Assembly: GCA_018268895.1 (NCBI GenBank)
Contig: JAFDVP010000007.1
Location: 248,001-312,000, forward strand
Length of the DNA: 64,000 nucleotides
Reading direction: 5' to 3'
Origin: Acidobacteriota bacterium
GTDB taxonomy: Bacteria > Acidobacteriota > Terriglobia > Terriglobales > Acidobacteriaceae
Shown: one piece after another, positions 8,770 through 18,463 of the stretch
How the letters are laid out: each line of letters begins with the position of its first letter
Numbering within the stretch: the first letter of the stretch is position 1
Notes under the pieces: model-generated
Told to the model about the DNA's origin: nothing
The model's input: the letters and a program-made list of their open reading frames with translations, nothing else
Databases searched by the model: none
Made by a program: the position numbers and the translations under genes

Positions 8770-8793
8770 TGTTGCAACTTTACTCCGTCTTGC

Positions 8794-11700
8794 TTAGAAG
8801 GCGTAACGGAGGCTGAACTGGAGCTGACGCTCCGAAGAATAGGTACCGCCCTTGGTTGTAACTTGGCCAAAGGTCTTGCTGGTCGGGCCCATGTCAGGGT
8901 TGTCCAGGTTCGGATGGTTCAGGTAGTTGAATCCTTCCGCCTTGAAGACCAGCATGTGGTTCTCGTGGCTTGGGATGATGTGGAACTCCTTCTGCAATGC
9001 AGCCGAGAAGCTGTTGAACCCCGGGCCGTAGATCATGCCACGCATGCCGCGCGGAGCAAAGGTACCAGGCACGGGTGAGCACCAGATACCAGAGGTCCGA
9101 TCAGTGGCGCTGGGGTTATTTCCGAAGTTCTTGCAGGTGCTGGCTTCAAACCACTGGCCGACTCCTGTACCACCAGCAAACTGATGGGGAATCCGGGGAT
9201 TTGTGGATAGAACCGAGAACTGATTCCCGGAGCCGGGGCCGACACCGGCATAGTCGTTACCCTGTGAAACGGTCTGCGGACGTCCCGACTGCGCCTGGAT
9301 CGTTCCGGAGAACTGCCAGTTGCCAAGCAGCGTGCGGCCAAAATAGTTGCTCATATTGTTCGCCAGACCGATGTTGTACACATAGTTGAGCACCAGCACA
9401 TGACGCGTATCGAAGTCGCTGGGGCCGAACATGCGGGAGTTGTTGAAGGCATCGACGATGTTGGTGCCGTTCGACGAGCCGTAGTCAAGGCTCTTCGACC
9501 AGGTATATGCCGCGCCGAAGAGCAGTCCCTTGGTGAGACGGCGCTTCAGGTTGGCCTGCATCGAGTGATAGAAAGAACCACCCGTGTTCTCGGCCTCAAT
9601 GATGGTCGAGAAGCCCTTATAAGGGCGAAGGGCATCGGGCTTGGAGACGGTTGGATTAGCTTGGATGGTTCCCGGTTGGAGTTGGTTAATGTTGGCCAAC
9701 TGCTCCAGGTGATAGCCGCGGCGTCCGACATAGCTCAGCGTGAAGACCGCAACATTAGTGAACTCATGCTCCACGGTCACATTCCATCCCCATGATTCGG
9801 GGCTGGGGTACTTCAAGGCATGCGATGTGAAGGCCAGCGGAAGCTGGTTGACGCCATTGCCACCGGGTGCGTCCACACTACCGTTTGTCACCGAAGAAGC
9901 CGGCTGGAACGGAGCGTTGCCGCCGACGTGAACCGTGTCGCTAATACCTAGACGCTGCATATAACGGCCAGCGCCTGCGCGAATGACCGTGCCCGGCTCA
10001 ATCTGATAGGCGAAGCCGAAGCGCGGCTGGATGTTGCTGTAGACGGTTGGCGAGTAGTAGTTGGGGTATCCGCGGAAGAGTCGCGCATACCCGTTGGCGA
10101 GAATCGCAGCCGGCACATGCCCCTTGGCCGCATCAGGGAAGCCGCTGCCCGGAATAACAACGCCGTTATACGCATCGCCTCCACTGAGGAAGCCAGTTGT
10201 CGGGCTTACGGTGGGAGCAAGAGACGGATTGTAGTTTGCTGGATTGAAGAACGCCTGGTTGCCCCACAGCGCATGGTACGACTGCATGATGTCGTAACGA
10301 ATGCCATACTCCAGCACCAGCTTCGAGTTCACGCGCCACTGGTCCTGGCCGTACATGCTCCACATGTTGCCGCGGAAAAGCGTGTAGGAGCGGGTCCCGA
10401 TCTCGCCATAGGTATTGAAATTACCGAGAGCCGCATTGGCAATTGCAGCACCAGATGTGACGGACTGCTTGTCGACGAAGTTGAACAACCCGTTCTGGTT
10501 GTTGGTGGTTCCAGGCCGTGTGTTGTCGACCGAGATCTGGTCGTAGTTGTTTTCGCCGGCATATTCCCACTGGCCGCCGAACTTCAGAGTGTGATTGCCC
10601 CAGACCTTAGTGACGTTGTCGCCAAAGTCATAGACGATACCGCCCGAGCGCGACGGATACGGGCCGCCGTCCAGCGTGCCGAAGTTGGCGATCTGGATGG
10701 TCGGGATCTTGTTGGGCACAACCTTGTCAGCCGAGCCGAAGAGATACGGATAGTTGATGCCGTACTTGGTACGGTCGAACAGGCCCGAAGAAGTATCGAT
10801 TCCGATGGTGACGTGGTCGGCCGCTCCGGAGGCGAACGCATCGTTAACCCAGGTGGGGCTGATCGTATAGGTCCAGTGCACGACGCCAATCTGGTTCGGG
10901 CGATGGAAGATACGGGGGTTGGTATTGAAGTTGCCGAAGTGCGGCTCGTAGTCATCGTAGTTGTAGTTCAGCAGGCTGAACCGGAAGTGGTGTTTGTCAG
11001 TCGGAACAAAGTCGACAACGACAGAGTCCTTGCGCTGGCGCTCGGTGTAAAGCGCAGAGTCGGTCCAGTTGTAACTCGGAGCACTGGTGTTCGGGAGCGG
11101 GTATGCCTTCAGCAAGCCGATGCCATTGGGGCTCAGCTGCGACGAAGGAATAATGTTGCCGGCATACGGCGTTCCGGTGGTAGGGTTCACAAGCTGTACA
11201 GGCGAGCCGTAGAAGATGTTCGAGCCCAGCAACTCGCTAAAGTTACCGGTCCGCATGAGTGCTGTCGGGGACTTCTGAAATGCCACGTCGGTGTGGTTGT
11301 ACTTCACCCACTCCTGGCCGACGAGGAAAAAGAGCTTGTCATGGTTCTTGTTGAATCCGGGGAAGAAGACCGGGCCATTGAGGTTCCATCCGAACTGGTT
11401 GTAGCGGAACGGACCACGCGCAACCTTGGAGAAGTTGTTCTTCCACGTATTGGCATTCAGGGCGTTGTTGCGGAAGTACTCAAACGCGCTTCCATGGAAC
11501 GACGTCGATCCGCTCTTGGGAACCATGCGGATCTGGCCGCCGGAGGTGCGGCCATACTCCGCCGCATAGCTGGTCGTAAGCACCTGGATCTGCGAGGTCG
11601 AGTCCACATCGGCCACGCCGACGCTGGTGCCGTTGGAACGTGTACGCACCATCGGTGCGCCGTCGAAGGTGATGACACTCTCCTGCGAACGCGCTCCGTT

Positions 11701-12255
11701 GACGTTGATGCCGTTGTCGAGGCCGAAGGAGAACGCTGCCATCGATTGGCTGCGAACCACGCCAGGCTCCATCTGCGCGAGGTAGATCGGGTTACGGCCG
11801 TTGAGCTGGATGTTCTTAACCTGCTCCTGCGCGATCAACTGGCCTACGGCGCCGCTCTCGGTCTGCACGGTGTTTGCTGATGCTTCGACGGTGATCGATG
11901 TGGCGGTATCGCCCACCTTCATCGTGACATCGACACGGCGCCCGATGTTCGGGTCGACGTGCACTTCGTTCAGCGTGGTCGTCTGGAAGCCCTGGGCCTC
12001 CACCCGCACGTTGTAGACGCCCGGGGGGACGTTTGCGATGGTGTAGTTGCCACCGTCGTTAGAGACAGCGTGGAGCTCAGCGCGAGTACCTTGGTTTTGC
12101 AGGGTGATGTTCGCCTTCGGCACAACGGCGCCGGATGCGTCGGCGACGGTTCCGGTTACGGACGATGTATCCTGCGCGAACGCGCTCGAGACTCCGAAGA
12201 GCGCGCACACAAGAAATAGAACCGTGTAGATGGGAAACAGCAGTCTGTTTTTCAA
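8794..12255 (-). CDS. TonB-dependent receptor, carboxypeptidase-regulatory-like (Oar type)
   Basis: A 1153-residue outer-membrane receptor. Residues 1-27 are a signal peptide (LLFPIYTVLFLVCALFGVSSAFA). Residues about 32-115 are a carboxypeptidase-regulatory beta-sandwich (SSVTGTVADASGAVVPKA, later PPGVYNVRVEAQGFQ). A plug domain follows (about 125-245, with LNGRNPIYLAQMEPGV and YAAEYGRTSGGQI), then a long barrel ending in the terminal aromatic LQFSLRYAF. These receptors import bulky ligands, often glycans, with TonB energy; the ligand here is unknown. It lies downstream of a second receptor and a glycoside hydrolase on the same strand, but a terminator and a 519-base gap suggest separate transcription. 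Confidence 0.93.
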   Translation of the reverse strand: MKNRLLFPIYTVLFLVCALFGVSSAFAQDTSSVTGTVADASGAVVPKANITLQNQGTRAELHAVSNDGGNYTIANVPPGVYNVRVEAQGFQTTTLNEVHVDPNIGRRVDVTMKVGDTATSITVEASANTVQTESGAVGQLIAQEQVKNIQLNGRNPIYLAQMEPGVVRSQSMAAFSFGLDNGINVNGARSQESVITFDGAPMVRTRSNGTSVGVADVDSTSQIQVLTTSYAAEYGRTSGGQIRMVPKSGSTSFHGSAFEYFRNNALNANTWKNNFSKVARGPFRYNQFGWNLNGPVFFPGFNKNHDKLFFLVGQEWVKYNHTDVAFQKSPTALMRTGNFSELLGSNIFYGSPVQLVNPTTGTPYAGNIIPSSQLSPNGIGLLKAYPLPNTSAPSYNWTDSALYTERQRKDSVVVDFVPTDKHHFRFSLLNYNYDDYEPHFGNFNTNPRIFHRPNQIGVVHWTYTISPTWVNDAFASGAADHVTIGIDTSSGLFDRTKYGINYPYLFGSADKVVPNKIPTIQIANFGTLDGGPYPSRSGGIVYDFGDNVTKVWGNHTLKFGGQWEYAGENNYDQISVDNTRPGTTNNQNGLFNFVDKQSVTSGAAIANAALGNFNTYGEIGTRSYTLFRGNMWSMYGQDQWRVNSKLVLEYGIRYDIMQSYHALWGNQAFFNPANYNPSLAPTVSPTTGFLSGGDAYNGVVIPGSGFPDAAKGHVPAAILANGYARLFRGYPNYYSPTVYSNIQPRFGFAYQIEPGTVIRAGAGRYMQRLGISDTVHVGGNAPFQPASSVTNGSVDAPGGNGVNQLPLAFTSHALKYPSPESWGWNVTVEHEFTNVAVFTLSYVGRRGYHLEQLANINQLQPGTIQANPTVSKPDALRPYKGFSTIIEAENTGGSFYHSMQANLKRRLTKGLLFGAAYTWSKSLDYGSSNGTNIVDAFNNSRMFGPSDFDTRHVLVLNYVYNIGLANNMSNYFGRTLLGNWQFSGTIQAQSGRPQTVSQGNDYAGVGPGSGNQFSVLSTNPRIPHQFAGGTGVGQWFEASTCKNFGNNPSATDRTSGIWCSPVPGTFAPRGMRGMIYGPGFNSFSAALQKEFHIIPSHENHMLVFKAEGFNYLNHPNLDNPDMGPTSKTFGQVTTKGGTYSSERQLQFSLRYAF

Positions 12256-12297
12256 GCTCAGCCTCCAAAGGTTGAATCTTGCCAGTCGTTATATTTC

Positions 12298-12319
12298 GTC
12301 GTAAGTTACCGCTTACGAC
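12298..12319 (-). promoter_or_regulatory. Inverted repeat upstream of the first TonB receptor gene
   Basis: GTCGTAAG-TTACCG-CTTACGAC: 8-bp perfect arms, 43 bases before the receptor start. Spacing and symmetry fit an operator for a dimeric regulator. Apart from this and the terminator at 12679-12720, the 12256-12774 gap holds A+T-richer promoter-like DNA and no gene that I can support. Confidence 0.5.
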
Positions 12320-12678
12320 AGGTTTTTATGGGCAATCCGTTGTAGATAATCTGACCTAGCAATGTCAAGCACTAATGTGTTGCCGAATCGGAGTCGGTCT
12401 CTGGGTACCACTGTCAGATGTACTTGTTATCAGCAACTTACACGGACATAAATTCTGAGTTAATCCTGTCTAGCAAAATCTTGCTGTGCCGGACAACCGT
12501 TGCCGACATACGGCGCGGATCCAATCGCTTTCTGCCATTTACGTAAGCGGCTATCTATAATTCAGGTCGCGCTATAATTTAGCTCGCCTGTCGAGGTTTG
12601 TTTATGCCCGCTACGACGCGCAGCTTCCTCTCAAAGGTTGCCCAGCCTTACCCCATTCAACAAACTATAAATTGATGC

Positions 12679-12720
12679 AAAAAAGGATGCCGCCGCGGTG
12701 TCAGTGCCGCAACAGCATCC
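12679..12720 (-). terminator. Intrinsic terminator after the second TonB receptor gene
   Basis: On the minus strand GGATGC...GCATCC closes an inner stem (GTTGCGG with CCGCGGC, two G-U pairs) and is followed by a run of six T. It starts 55 bases past the receptor stop at 12775. Confidence 0.8.
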
Positions 12721-12774
12721 GGGAGAACTTCGGGAGGCAGACGAACTCTCAGGTCGAGAACCCGCCTGCCGGTT

Positions 12775-15700
12775 TTAGAACAGCACCTTCACTGCGAGCT
12801 GAATGCTGCGGTTGTCCATCGACGTCCCCGTAACCCTGCCCACCTGGGAGTTGTTGATGTTCCCCTGCGGGTTCGAGAAGATGGGGTGGTTGAAGATGTT
12901 GTAGGCCTCCGCGCGGAACTGCGCACGCACCCGCTCATAGACCTGGACGTTTTTGATCGCCGAGAAGTCCACGTTGGTCGTGCCGGGTCCGCGAAGCACG
13001 TTGCGGGTGACCCAGCCCTGAACCGAAGGATTGTCGGCCGAGTTGCGGCTGACGGAACCGGTGTAATTGTTCGTGAACACCGAATCGTCAAACCAGTGCA
13101 GGGGCGACGGGTTGCTCAGATAAGCATCCGCCACCTTCTTGCCGGAGACCAGGAAGGCGCGGCAGCCGATGTTCGCCGCAAAATTGCACCCGCTGCGCGA
13201 GACGTTGAACGGGTAGCCGCCGCGAAGCTGTATCGCAGGCTGGACCGACCAGCCGCCGGCAAGCACGTTGGCCGCGCCGGACTGCATCCACCGCTTGCCC
13301 TTGCCGAACGGCAGCTCATATCCACCCGAGATAACCCCCTTGTTGCGGTTGTCAAAGTTCGAGTACGAGCGGTCGAACGACATCGAGGTCGCGAACGAAG
13401 AGTCGTTGGCCGCGGCCTCGCCCGAGAAGTTGTCGATGTTCTTCGACCACTGATAGCTGGCCAGGTAGTAAAAGCCATGGCTCGCACGCTTCTCGAGCTT
13501 GACCGAGCCGCCGTGGAAGTTTGCATCGCCTCTGGTACTGCTGGTCAGAACACCCTGGCTGAACGCCTGATAGGGCCGGTTGGGATTGAGTTGCCCAGCG
13601 GGAACCGTGCACCCTGTCGCGGCATACGACGGCGCCACAAACGGATACTGGGTGCACTGGTTCTGGTCGTAGCGCTTCCACGACTTGTGTGTCTCACTGC
13701 CCGTGTAGGCGATCTCCAGGATCATGTTGTGCCCCAGGTCCTGCTGCACGCTCGCGGTCCACTCTTCCGTGTAAGGACGGTTGTTCTTCGGAAGAATCGA
13801 GAACGGTGAAGGCACCTGTGCTACGCCGATAGCCTGGGTTGGATCGGGCCAGAGCTGGTTGACTGGGGTGTTGTTGAACGCCTGCTGGAAGTACAGCGGA
13901 GCGGCGTAACGAGTGAACTGAAGCTCGTTGGTATTGATATTGTCGAGGTAGATGCCAAAGCCCGCGCGGACCACGGTTCCCGGACGGGCCTCATACGCCA
14001 GCCCAACGCGCGGCATAAAGCCCTTCTTGTTCGGCTCGATGATGCCGGGACGATAGGTCCTGCTCAGGTCGTAGTACGGCTTGTACGAGAGTGGAATGTT
14101 CGCCGGGATCTTGCTGAAAGTGACCAGCCCCGTCGTTGGATCGAGAGTGCCTTCCAGGCCATTCTGTTCGACAAACGGGCTGTTGTACTCCCATCGCATG
14201 CCGAGAGTGACGGTCAGGCCATGGCCGAACTGCCATATATCGTTGAAGAATGCGCCATACGTGTTGTCGCGATAATGGCCCAGCGTCGTTCCGGCGTTGC
14301 CGTTACAGGCTGAAGTACACATGCCGCGCGCATAATTCTGGAACTTGTTGTAATAGACACGAAAGCCCGTGACCGGATCAACATATGTTTTCTGGTCTGT
14401 TGGGGTTCCAATGACACCAGGGCAGTTGCTCGCGGAGCAGTTGTCGAACGTGGCGTTGCCGCGGGAGTTGTTATCGGCAATCTGCCATAGACGGCGGTTC
14501 TGGTACTGGAAGCCGGTCTTCCAGGTATGCTTGCCGTGCACAATGGAGAGCGAATCGCCGATGCTGATGACGTTCTCCTTACCACCCTGGTCACCCGCGC
14601 CGTCACCCACGTTGTTATAACCCGCGATCGTGAAGCCGGCGCGGCCGTTCTGCTGCTTCGATGTGAGTGCGGTGACGTTGGTCAATCCTGCCGCAGCGGC
14701 CCACTGCGTGTTGGGGTCTTGCAGTACGGCGAGTCCGATGTTGTAGAACTGGTTCCAGCCGATACGCACCTCATTCACGATGTTGGACGAGAAGAGGTAC
14801 GTGTTGCCGAGTACAGCATTACGGCCCACCAGCGGATTCGAGAGGCTGCTGCCGGTCACCTGGGGCGTGATCTGTGCGGAATTGAAATCAATATACCGGG
14901 CGAAGAGCGAGTTCTTCTGCGAAAGAATCCAGTCACTGCGCAGCGTGTAGCTGTTGTAGTTCTCGGTGAACGTTGCGTTCTGAAGCGCGTAGTTGTTTCC
15001 GTTGTAGCCCGGTACCGCCGAATCGCTCGTCAGCTTGGGATACGTTGCGGCGAGTACGGCCGAGGCCTTATTGGAATTCAACATGGCAGGGTTCCAGCCA
15101 ATAGGATTCTTAACGCCTATGCAGATTTTGCTCGCGCTCGGTGTGCAGTTTTGGCTCACGATCGAGGCGTTGCTCGCTATATTTGGATCCGCTCCGGTGG
15201 CGTCGCCGCCAAGCTCTGTCTGCGTCGGGAATATGGCAAACGCCGGGTTGGCGCGGGCCGACTTCATCCCTTCGTAGCCGCCAAACATAAACAGCTTGTC
15301 CTTGATGATCGGGAAGCCGACCGTGCCGCCATACTGGTGACGGTAGAAGTCCGGCTTCACAGGAGTGCTGGCATAGGTGGTGAAGTAGTTGCGGGCATCA
15401 AAAAGCGCATTGCGGGCGTACTCATATGCGGTGCCGTGAATGCTGTTCGTGCCCGACTTCGTCACCATCGATACGACCGCCTGGCCCTGGCCATACTCCG
15501 TCGAGAAGGTCGAGCGCAGCAGGTTGAACTCCTGGATCGCGTCCGTGTTCGGCAGGATCGACATGTTGTTGAAACGCATCGAACGAACATAGGTGCCGTC
15601 CAGCACATAGTTCGTCGATGAGGCACGTCCACCGTCGACCGCGATGTAAAGCTGGCGGCTGCTTGTCTGGGTGCCCGTCTGCGCGGGAGTGCCCGTCTGG

Positions 15701-16302
15701 CCGCTCTGCGGCGGCGAAACGCCCGGGGCGAGAGCTGCGAGCTGGAGGACGTTGCGGCCATTCAGCGGCAGATCGTTGATCTGCTTCTGGTCGATGACCT
15801 GGCCGACGGTCGCCTCCTGCGTCTGCAACTGCGGAGGCAGCGTGCTCACCTCGATGGTCTCGGTCCTTTCACCAACGCTCAGCACGACGGAGCCGTTGGC
15901 CGTCTTGCCGATTTGAACATCGAGCGAGGGAATCTGGCTGGTCTTGAAACCCTGCTTCTCAACGCTCACCTTGTAGCTCGCCGGAGGAATGTTCGGGATG
16001 GACCAGTCTCCGTTGCTGTTCGACGTCGCGGTACGCTCTGCGCCGGTAGCGTTGCTGGTCAGGGTGATCGTCGCGCCTGCAACGACGGCTCCGGTGGAGT
16101 CGGTGACTTTGCCCGCTGCGTCGGAGCTGGAGCTGGCCTGGCCGTAAGCGAAGGGCGCCATTGCATGGAAGGTGACGGCGGGAATGGCCGCCAGCAGGAG
16201 CGCGAACGAGACGCTGCGAACTCTGTGCAGAAGGACTTCCAATGACAGCGTCGTCTTTTTTCCGTTCTGCATGTAGCGGTTTCGGGTGGGTGAGCAATTC
16301 AT
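12775..16302 (-). CDS. TonB-dependent receptor, carboxypeptidase-regulatory-like (Oar type)
   Basis: An 1175-residue receptor. The start chosen is ATG 16302, with GGAGG six bases upstream; an open frame to 16401 has no ribosome site and would run into the operator. A long signal region (hydrophobic core about residues 31-54, SFALLLAAIPAVTFHAM) precedes a Ser-rich linker. The carboxypeptidase-regulatory domain (AAGKVTDSTGAVVAGATITL) follows at about 62-145, then the plug (LNGRNVLQLAALAPGV; FSTEYGQGQAVVSMVTKSG) and the barrel, ending SIQLAVKVLF. Palindromes that resemble LacI-type operators lie just upstream, and the glycoside hydrolase is the next gene upstream on the same strand, so sugar or glycan uptake is likely. 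The ligand is not known. Confidence 0.93.
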   Translation of the reverse strand: MNCSPTRNRYMQNGKKTTLSLEVLLHRVRSVSFALLLAAIPAVTFHAMAPFAYGQASSSSDAAGKVTDSTGAVVAGATITLTSNATGAERTATSNSNGDWSIPNIPPASYKVSVEKQGFKTSQIPSLDVQIGKTANGSVVLSVGERTETIEVSTLPPQLQTQEATVGQVIDQKQINDLPLNGRNVLQLAALAPGVSPPQSGQTGTPAQTGTQTSSRQLYIAVDGGRASSTNYVLDGTYVRSMRFNNMSILPNTDAIQEFNLLRSTFSTEYGQGQAVVSMVTKSGTNSIHGTAYEYARNALFDARNYFTTYASTPVKPDFYRHQYGGTVGFPIIKDKLFMFGGYEGMKSARANPAFAIFPTQTELGGDATGADPNIASNASIVSQNCTPSASKICIGVKNPIGWNPAMLNSNKASAVLAATYPKLTSDSAVPGYNGNNYALQNATFTENYNSYTLRSDWILSQKNSLFARYIDFNSAQITPQVTGSSLSNPLVGRNAVLGNTYLFSSNIVNEVRIGWNQFYNIGLAVLQDPNTQWAAAAGLTNVTALTSKQQNGRAGFTIAGYNNVGDGAGDQGGKENVISIGDSLSIVHGKHTWKTGFQYQNRRLWQIADNNSRGNATFDNCSASNCPGVIGTPTDQKTYVDPVTGFRVYYNKFQNYARGMCTSACNGNAGTTLGHYRDNTYGAFFNDIWQFGHGLTVTLGMRWEYNSPFVEQNGLEGTLDPTTGLVTFSKIPANIPLSYKPYYDLSRTYRPGIIEPNKKGFMPRVGLAYEARPGTVVRAGFGIYLDNINTNELQFTRYAAPLYFQQAFNNTPVNQLWPDPTQAIGVAQVPSPFSILPKNNRPYTEEWTASVQQDLGHNMILEIAYTGSETHKSWKRYDQNQCTQYPFVAPSYAATGCTVPAGQLNPNRPYQAFSQGVLTSSTRGDANFHGGSVKLEKRASHGFYYLASYQWSKNIDNFSGEAAANDSSFATSMSFDRSYSNFDNRNKGVISGGYELPFGKGKRWMQSGAANVLAGGWSVQPAIQLRGGYPFNVSRSGCNFAANIGCRAFLVSGKKVADAYLSNPSPLHWFDDSVFTNNYTGSVSRNSADNPSVQGWVTRNVLRGPGTTNVDFSAIKNVQVYERVRAQFRAEAYNIFNHPIFSNPQGNINNSQVGRVTGTSMDNRSIQLAVKVLF

Positions 16303-16399
16303 AAAGCCTCCGAAGTGTGGCCGGCGCTCCTGGAACGCCGGGGTTGTCGTAACGGTGTGAATCTTTGAATCAAAAATTTGAGGAAGAAATTGAGGACTC

Positions 16400-16415
16400 A
16401 ATGAGACGTCTCATT
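16400..16415 (-). promoter_or_regulatory. LacI-type operator-like palindrome
   Basis: AATGAGACGTCTCATT is a perfect 16-bp palindrome with the central CG of LacI/GalR-family operators (general form TGAnACGTnTCA). It lies 98 bases upstream of the second receptor's start and before a T-run. No LacI-family gene is in the window, so the regulator would act from elsewhere. Confidence 0.6.
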
Positions 16416-16507
16416 TTTTCGTCGAGGATAGTACCGGCACTGAATTTCGACTGTCAAGATTTATTTCGCGGCCTGCACATTCTCTTGCTTTGCCCCAAAA
16501 ATGGAGC

Positions 16508-16526
16508 GTCTCAACTAAGTTGAGAC
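16508..16526 (-). promoter_or_regulatory. Second palindrome sharing the GTCTCA half-site
   Basis: GTCTCAACT-A-AGTTGAGAC: perfect 9-bp arms around one base. It carries the same GTCTCA/TGAGAC half-sites as the palindrome at 16400-16415, but turned outward and spaced further apart. It sits between the hydrolase end and the receptor promoter, about 100 bases from the first site, a distance that would allow looping between bound repressors. Confidence 0.5.
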
Positions 16527-16582
16527 TTTACCGGCAGATACGGGCCTGCCTGCATTCTTCATACCGCCAAGCCCTATTGGAA

Positions 16583-18097
16583 TTACCGCATCGACACCAC
16601 GGCAACCTCGTATGGCTCCAGCCGCAGCAAGTTTCCCTGCATCTGGCCGGTCGCGATAGGGTTATCGCCGGTAGACGGCGCTACGTAGCTGACCGCGCCC
16701 GCGTTCATGTCCGAAGGCAAAGTAATCTCCTGCGCGGTGCCGCGCTTGTTGATCGCCAGCAGCTTTTTCCCCTGCGCCGTGACAAACCCCTGCACCGCGA
16801 CCTCGTGGTTGCGCTCGCTCGTCTCCACCAGCTTGTCGCCGGGGCCAAAGTTGTCTTTCAGCAGCTTGAGCACCCAGAAGCGAGCGTTAGGCTGGCCCGT
16901 GTTGTAGTTCAACATGCTCACGCTCGGATACTGCGTGGGATAGCCCACCAGTTGCGATTCGCCGACGACATCGATGCCCATTTTTGCGGCATCGACATAA
17001 ATGTAGGCATACATCGCGCCGGCCAGGTTCCAGTACTCCTTCGGCTCGGGCGTTGCCTTGTAGCCGGGGATGCTGTTGCTCTTGCCGTCCTCAGGAAGAA
17101 TGACGCCAAGCTCGTTGAGATCGGTCTTCGTGTTGGGAGAGAGGCGGTGCTTGATCTGCTCGATGTAGCGCGCCGTCGCGAGAAAGCCGTCGGCCTGGTC
17201 GAAGAAGGTGTACTGCATCGCCGGGAACGGCTCGGACTCCGGAGGCGACGCATAGAAGTGATATGTGATGAAGTCCAGCGGCGTGCCCGGCGCATGGTTC
17301 CGAGGATTCAGGAAGTACTCGTACATCGCCCCATGCGTGCGCGGAGAAGCGGAAGCGATCGCCATGAACTTGATGTCCGGATCGACCTTGCGCATCGCCG
17401 CAGTCACAGCGTCATAGAACTTCGTGTAGTTCTCCGGCGTCCAGTGGTGCTCGAAGTCGATCTCGTTGAGCACCTCCCAGTAGGCGAACTTATAGTGATG
17501 GCCGGACTGGTGATACCTGCCGTTCTCATCGGTGAAGCCGCCCTTCTCATACCAGCTCAGGAGCCGCGCGTAGTAGTCGGCAGCCTCCTTCATCGTTGGG
17601 TCCTTGATCTCGGTGCCCTGCGTGTAACCCCAATAGACCTGGTTGGGATCGACGGGATATGTCACCGGCTTGTCCGTCTTCCACAACCATGCGGGCATGG
17701 TGCTGAAGTTCATCACCACCGAGTGGCCTTCGGTCGCCTTCATGAAGTCCTCGAGCGTGGGGTCGATGTACTTGAACTCCCACGACGTCTTGTCTTTCGC
17801 CGGCGGCTCAAGCTCGGCGACGGACTGCTTTGGATACGGCAGCCACGGAACGTAGCGGACATAGTCCGCGCCCAGCAGCTTCAGTGCGGCATATGTGCCG
17901 TCGTGCAGCTTTGAGCCGCGGATCGTCTCGGGATTCACCACAACTTGCAGCGTCGGCGTGGCCTTCGATACGACGACCGTCTTCGACCAGTCGACCTTGA
18001 GGCTCGGCGTTGCAGGTGCCTGCGCAAGCAGCACAGGCTGCGCGGCGAAGCAGCCCAGCCCGATCGCCGCAATCAGTGTGGAACGCCCGTTCTTCAT
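16583..18097 (-). CDS. Secreted glycoside hydrolase, clan A (GH39-like)
   Basis: 504 residues from ATG 18097, preceded by GAGGAGAC; the longer frame to 18250 lacks a signal peptide. Residues 1-26 are a signal peptide (STLIAAIGLGCFAAQPVLLAQA). A TIM-barrel follows: YWEVLNE places the acid/base Glu at about residue 212 after Asn211, and TDLNELGV, some 115 residues later, is a candidate nucleophile Glu. The spacing fits clan A. GH39 (beta-xylosidase or iduronidase-like) is my best match, but the substrate cannot be set. A C-terminal beta-domain ends the protein. It lies between two receptor genes and divergent from a third, which suggests glycan breakdown coupled to uptake. Confidence 0.75.
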   Translation of the reverse strand: MKNGRSTLIAAIGLGCFAAQPVLLAQAPATPSLKVDWSKTVVVSKATPTLQVVVNPETIRGSKLHDGTYAALKLLGADYVRYVPWLPYPKQSVAELEPPAKDKTSWEFKYIDPTLEDFMKATEGHSVVMNFSTMPAWLWKTDKPVTYPVDPNQVYWGYTQGTEIKDPTMKEAADYYARLLSWYEKGGFTDENGRYHQSGHHYKFAYWEVLNEIDFEHHWTPENYTKFYDAVTAAMRKVDPDIKFMAIASASPRTHGAMYEYFLNPRNHAPGTPLDFITYHFYASPPESEPFPAMQYTFFDQADGFLATARYIEQIKHRLSPNTKTDLNELGVILPEDGKSNSIPGYKATPEPKEYWNLAGAMYAYIYVDAAKMGIDVVGESQLVGYPTQYPSVSMLNYNTGQPNARFWVLKLLKDNFGPGDKLVETSERNHEVAVQGFVTAQGKKLLAINKRGTAQEITLPSDMNAGAVSYVAPSTGDNPIATGQMQGNLLRLEPYEVAVVSMR

Positions 18098-18463
18098 GAA
18101 GTCTCCTCGGTAGAAGTAGTTGATCCGGTCTCGACCACCTGCGACACAGCGTATCTCAGCGGTATCGAGATCATCATGTGTGCTCGCATACAACCCCTGG
18201 GGCGGCACGCCCTGTGTATCTTCGTGGAGTTTCGCCTCCTTACAATACATTTGTCATCCATTCCGGGCGAACCGCCGTCATTCATCCCTGCAAAATTTGC
18301 AGCCTTTAGGCCAATTGCCGTAACGGTATTTCTGAATCTGCGCTCTAATTTTCATCAGAAATTAACTCCCCCTAGCATGACCTACAACTGAAACGCAGTG
18401 CGAGTTGAGTGCACCATCCGGCGTACTCAGAGGCCACTCCTACCCGCTTTCCCGGAGGGTATT
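18098..18463. other. Divergent intergenic region between glycoside hydrolase and third receptor
   Basis: 366 bases that must hold two divergent promoters. It has one weak inverted repeat (TTTCTGA...TCAGAAA, about 18339-18362) and a short TGCCGTAACGGTA near-palindrome about 20 bases before it. The TGAGACGTCTCA element seen before the second receptor is absent. No gene is supported here. Confidence 0.5.

Noticed and set aside
8700..8793. A short regulatory RNA before the first receptor's end
   Set aside because: The only structure is the 14-bp terminator stem; nothing suggests an independent promoter.
10117..11880. A 587-residue open frame on the plus strand opposite the first TonB receptor
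   Set aside because: It is a high-G+C shadow of the receptor: rich in Arg, Val and Ala, with no domain, no ribosome site and no neighbours. The receptor frame has clear signal peptide, plug and barrel.
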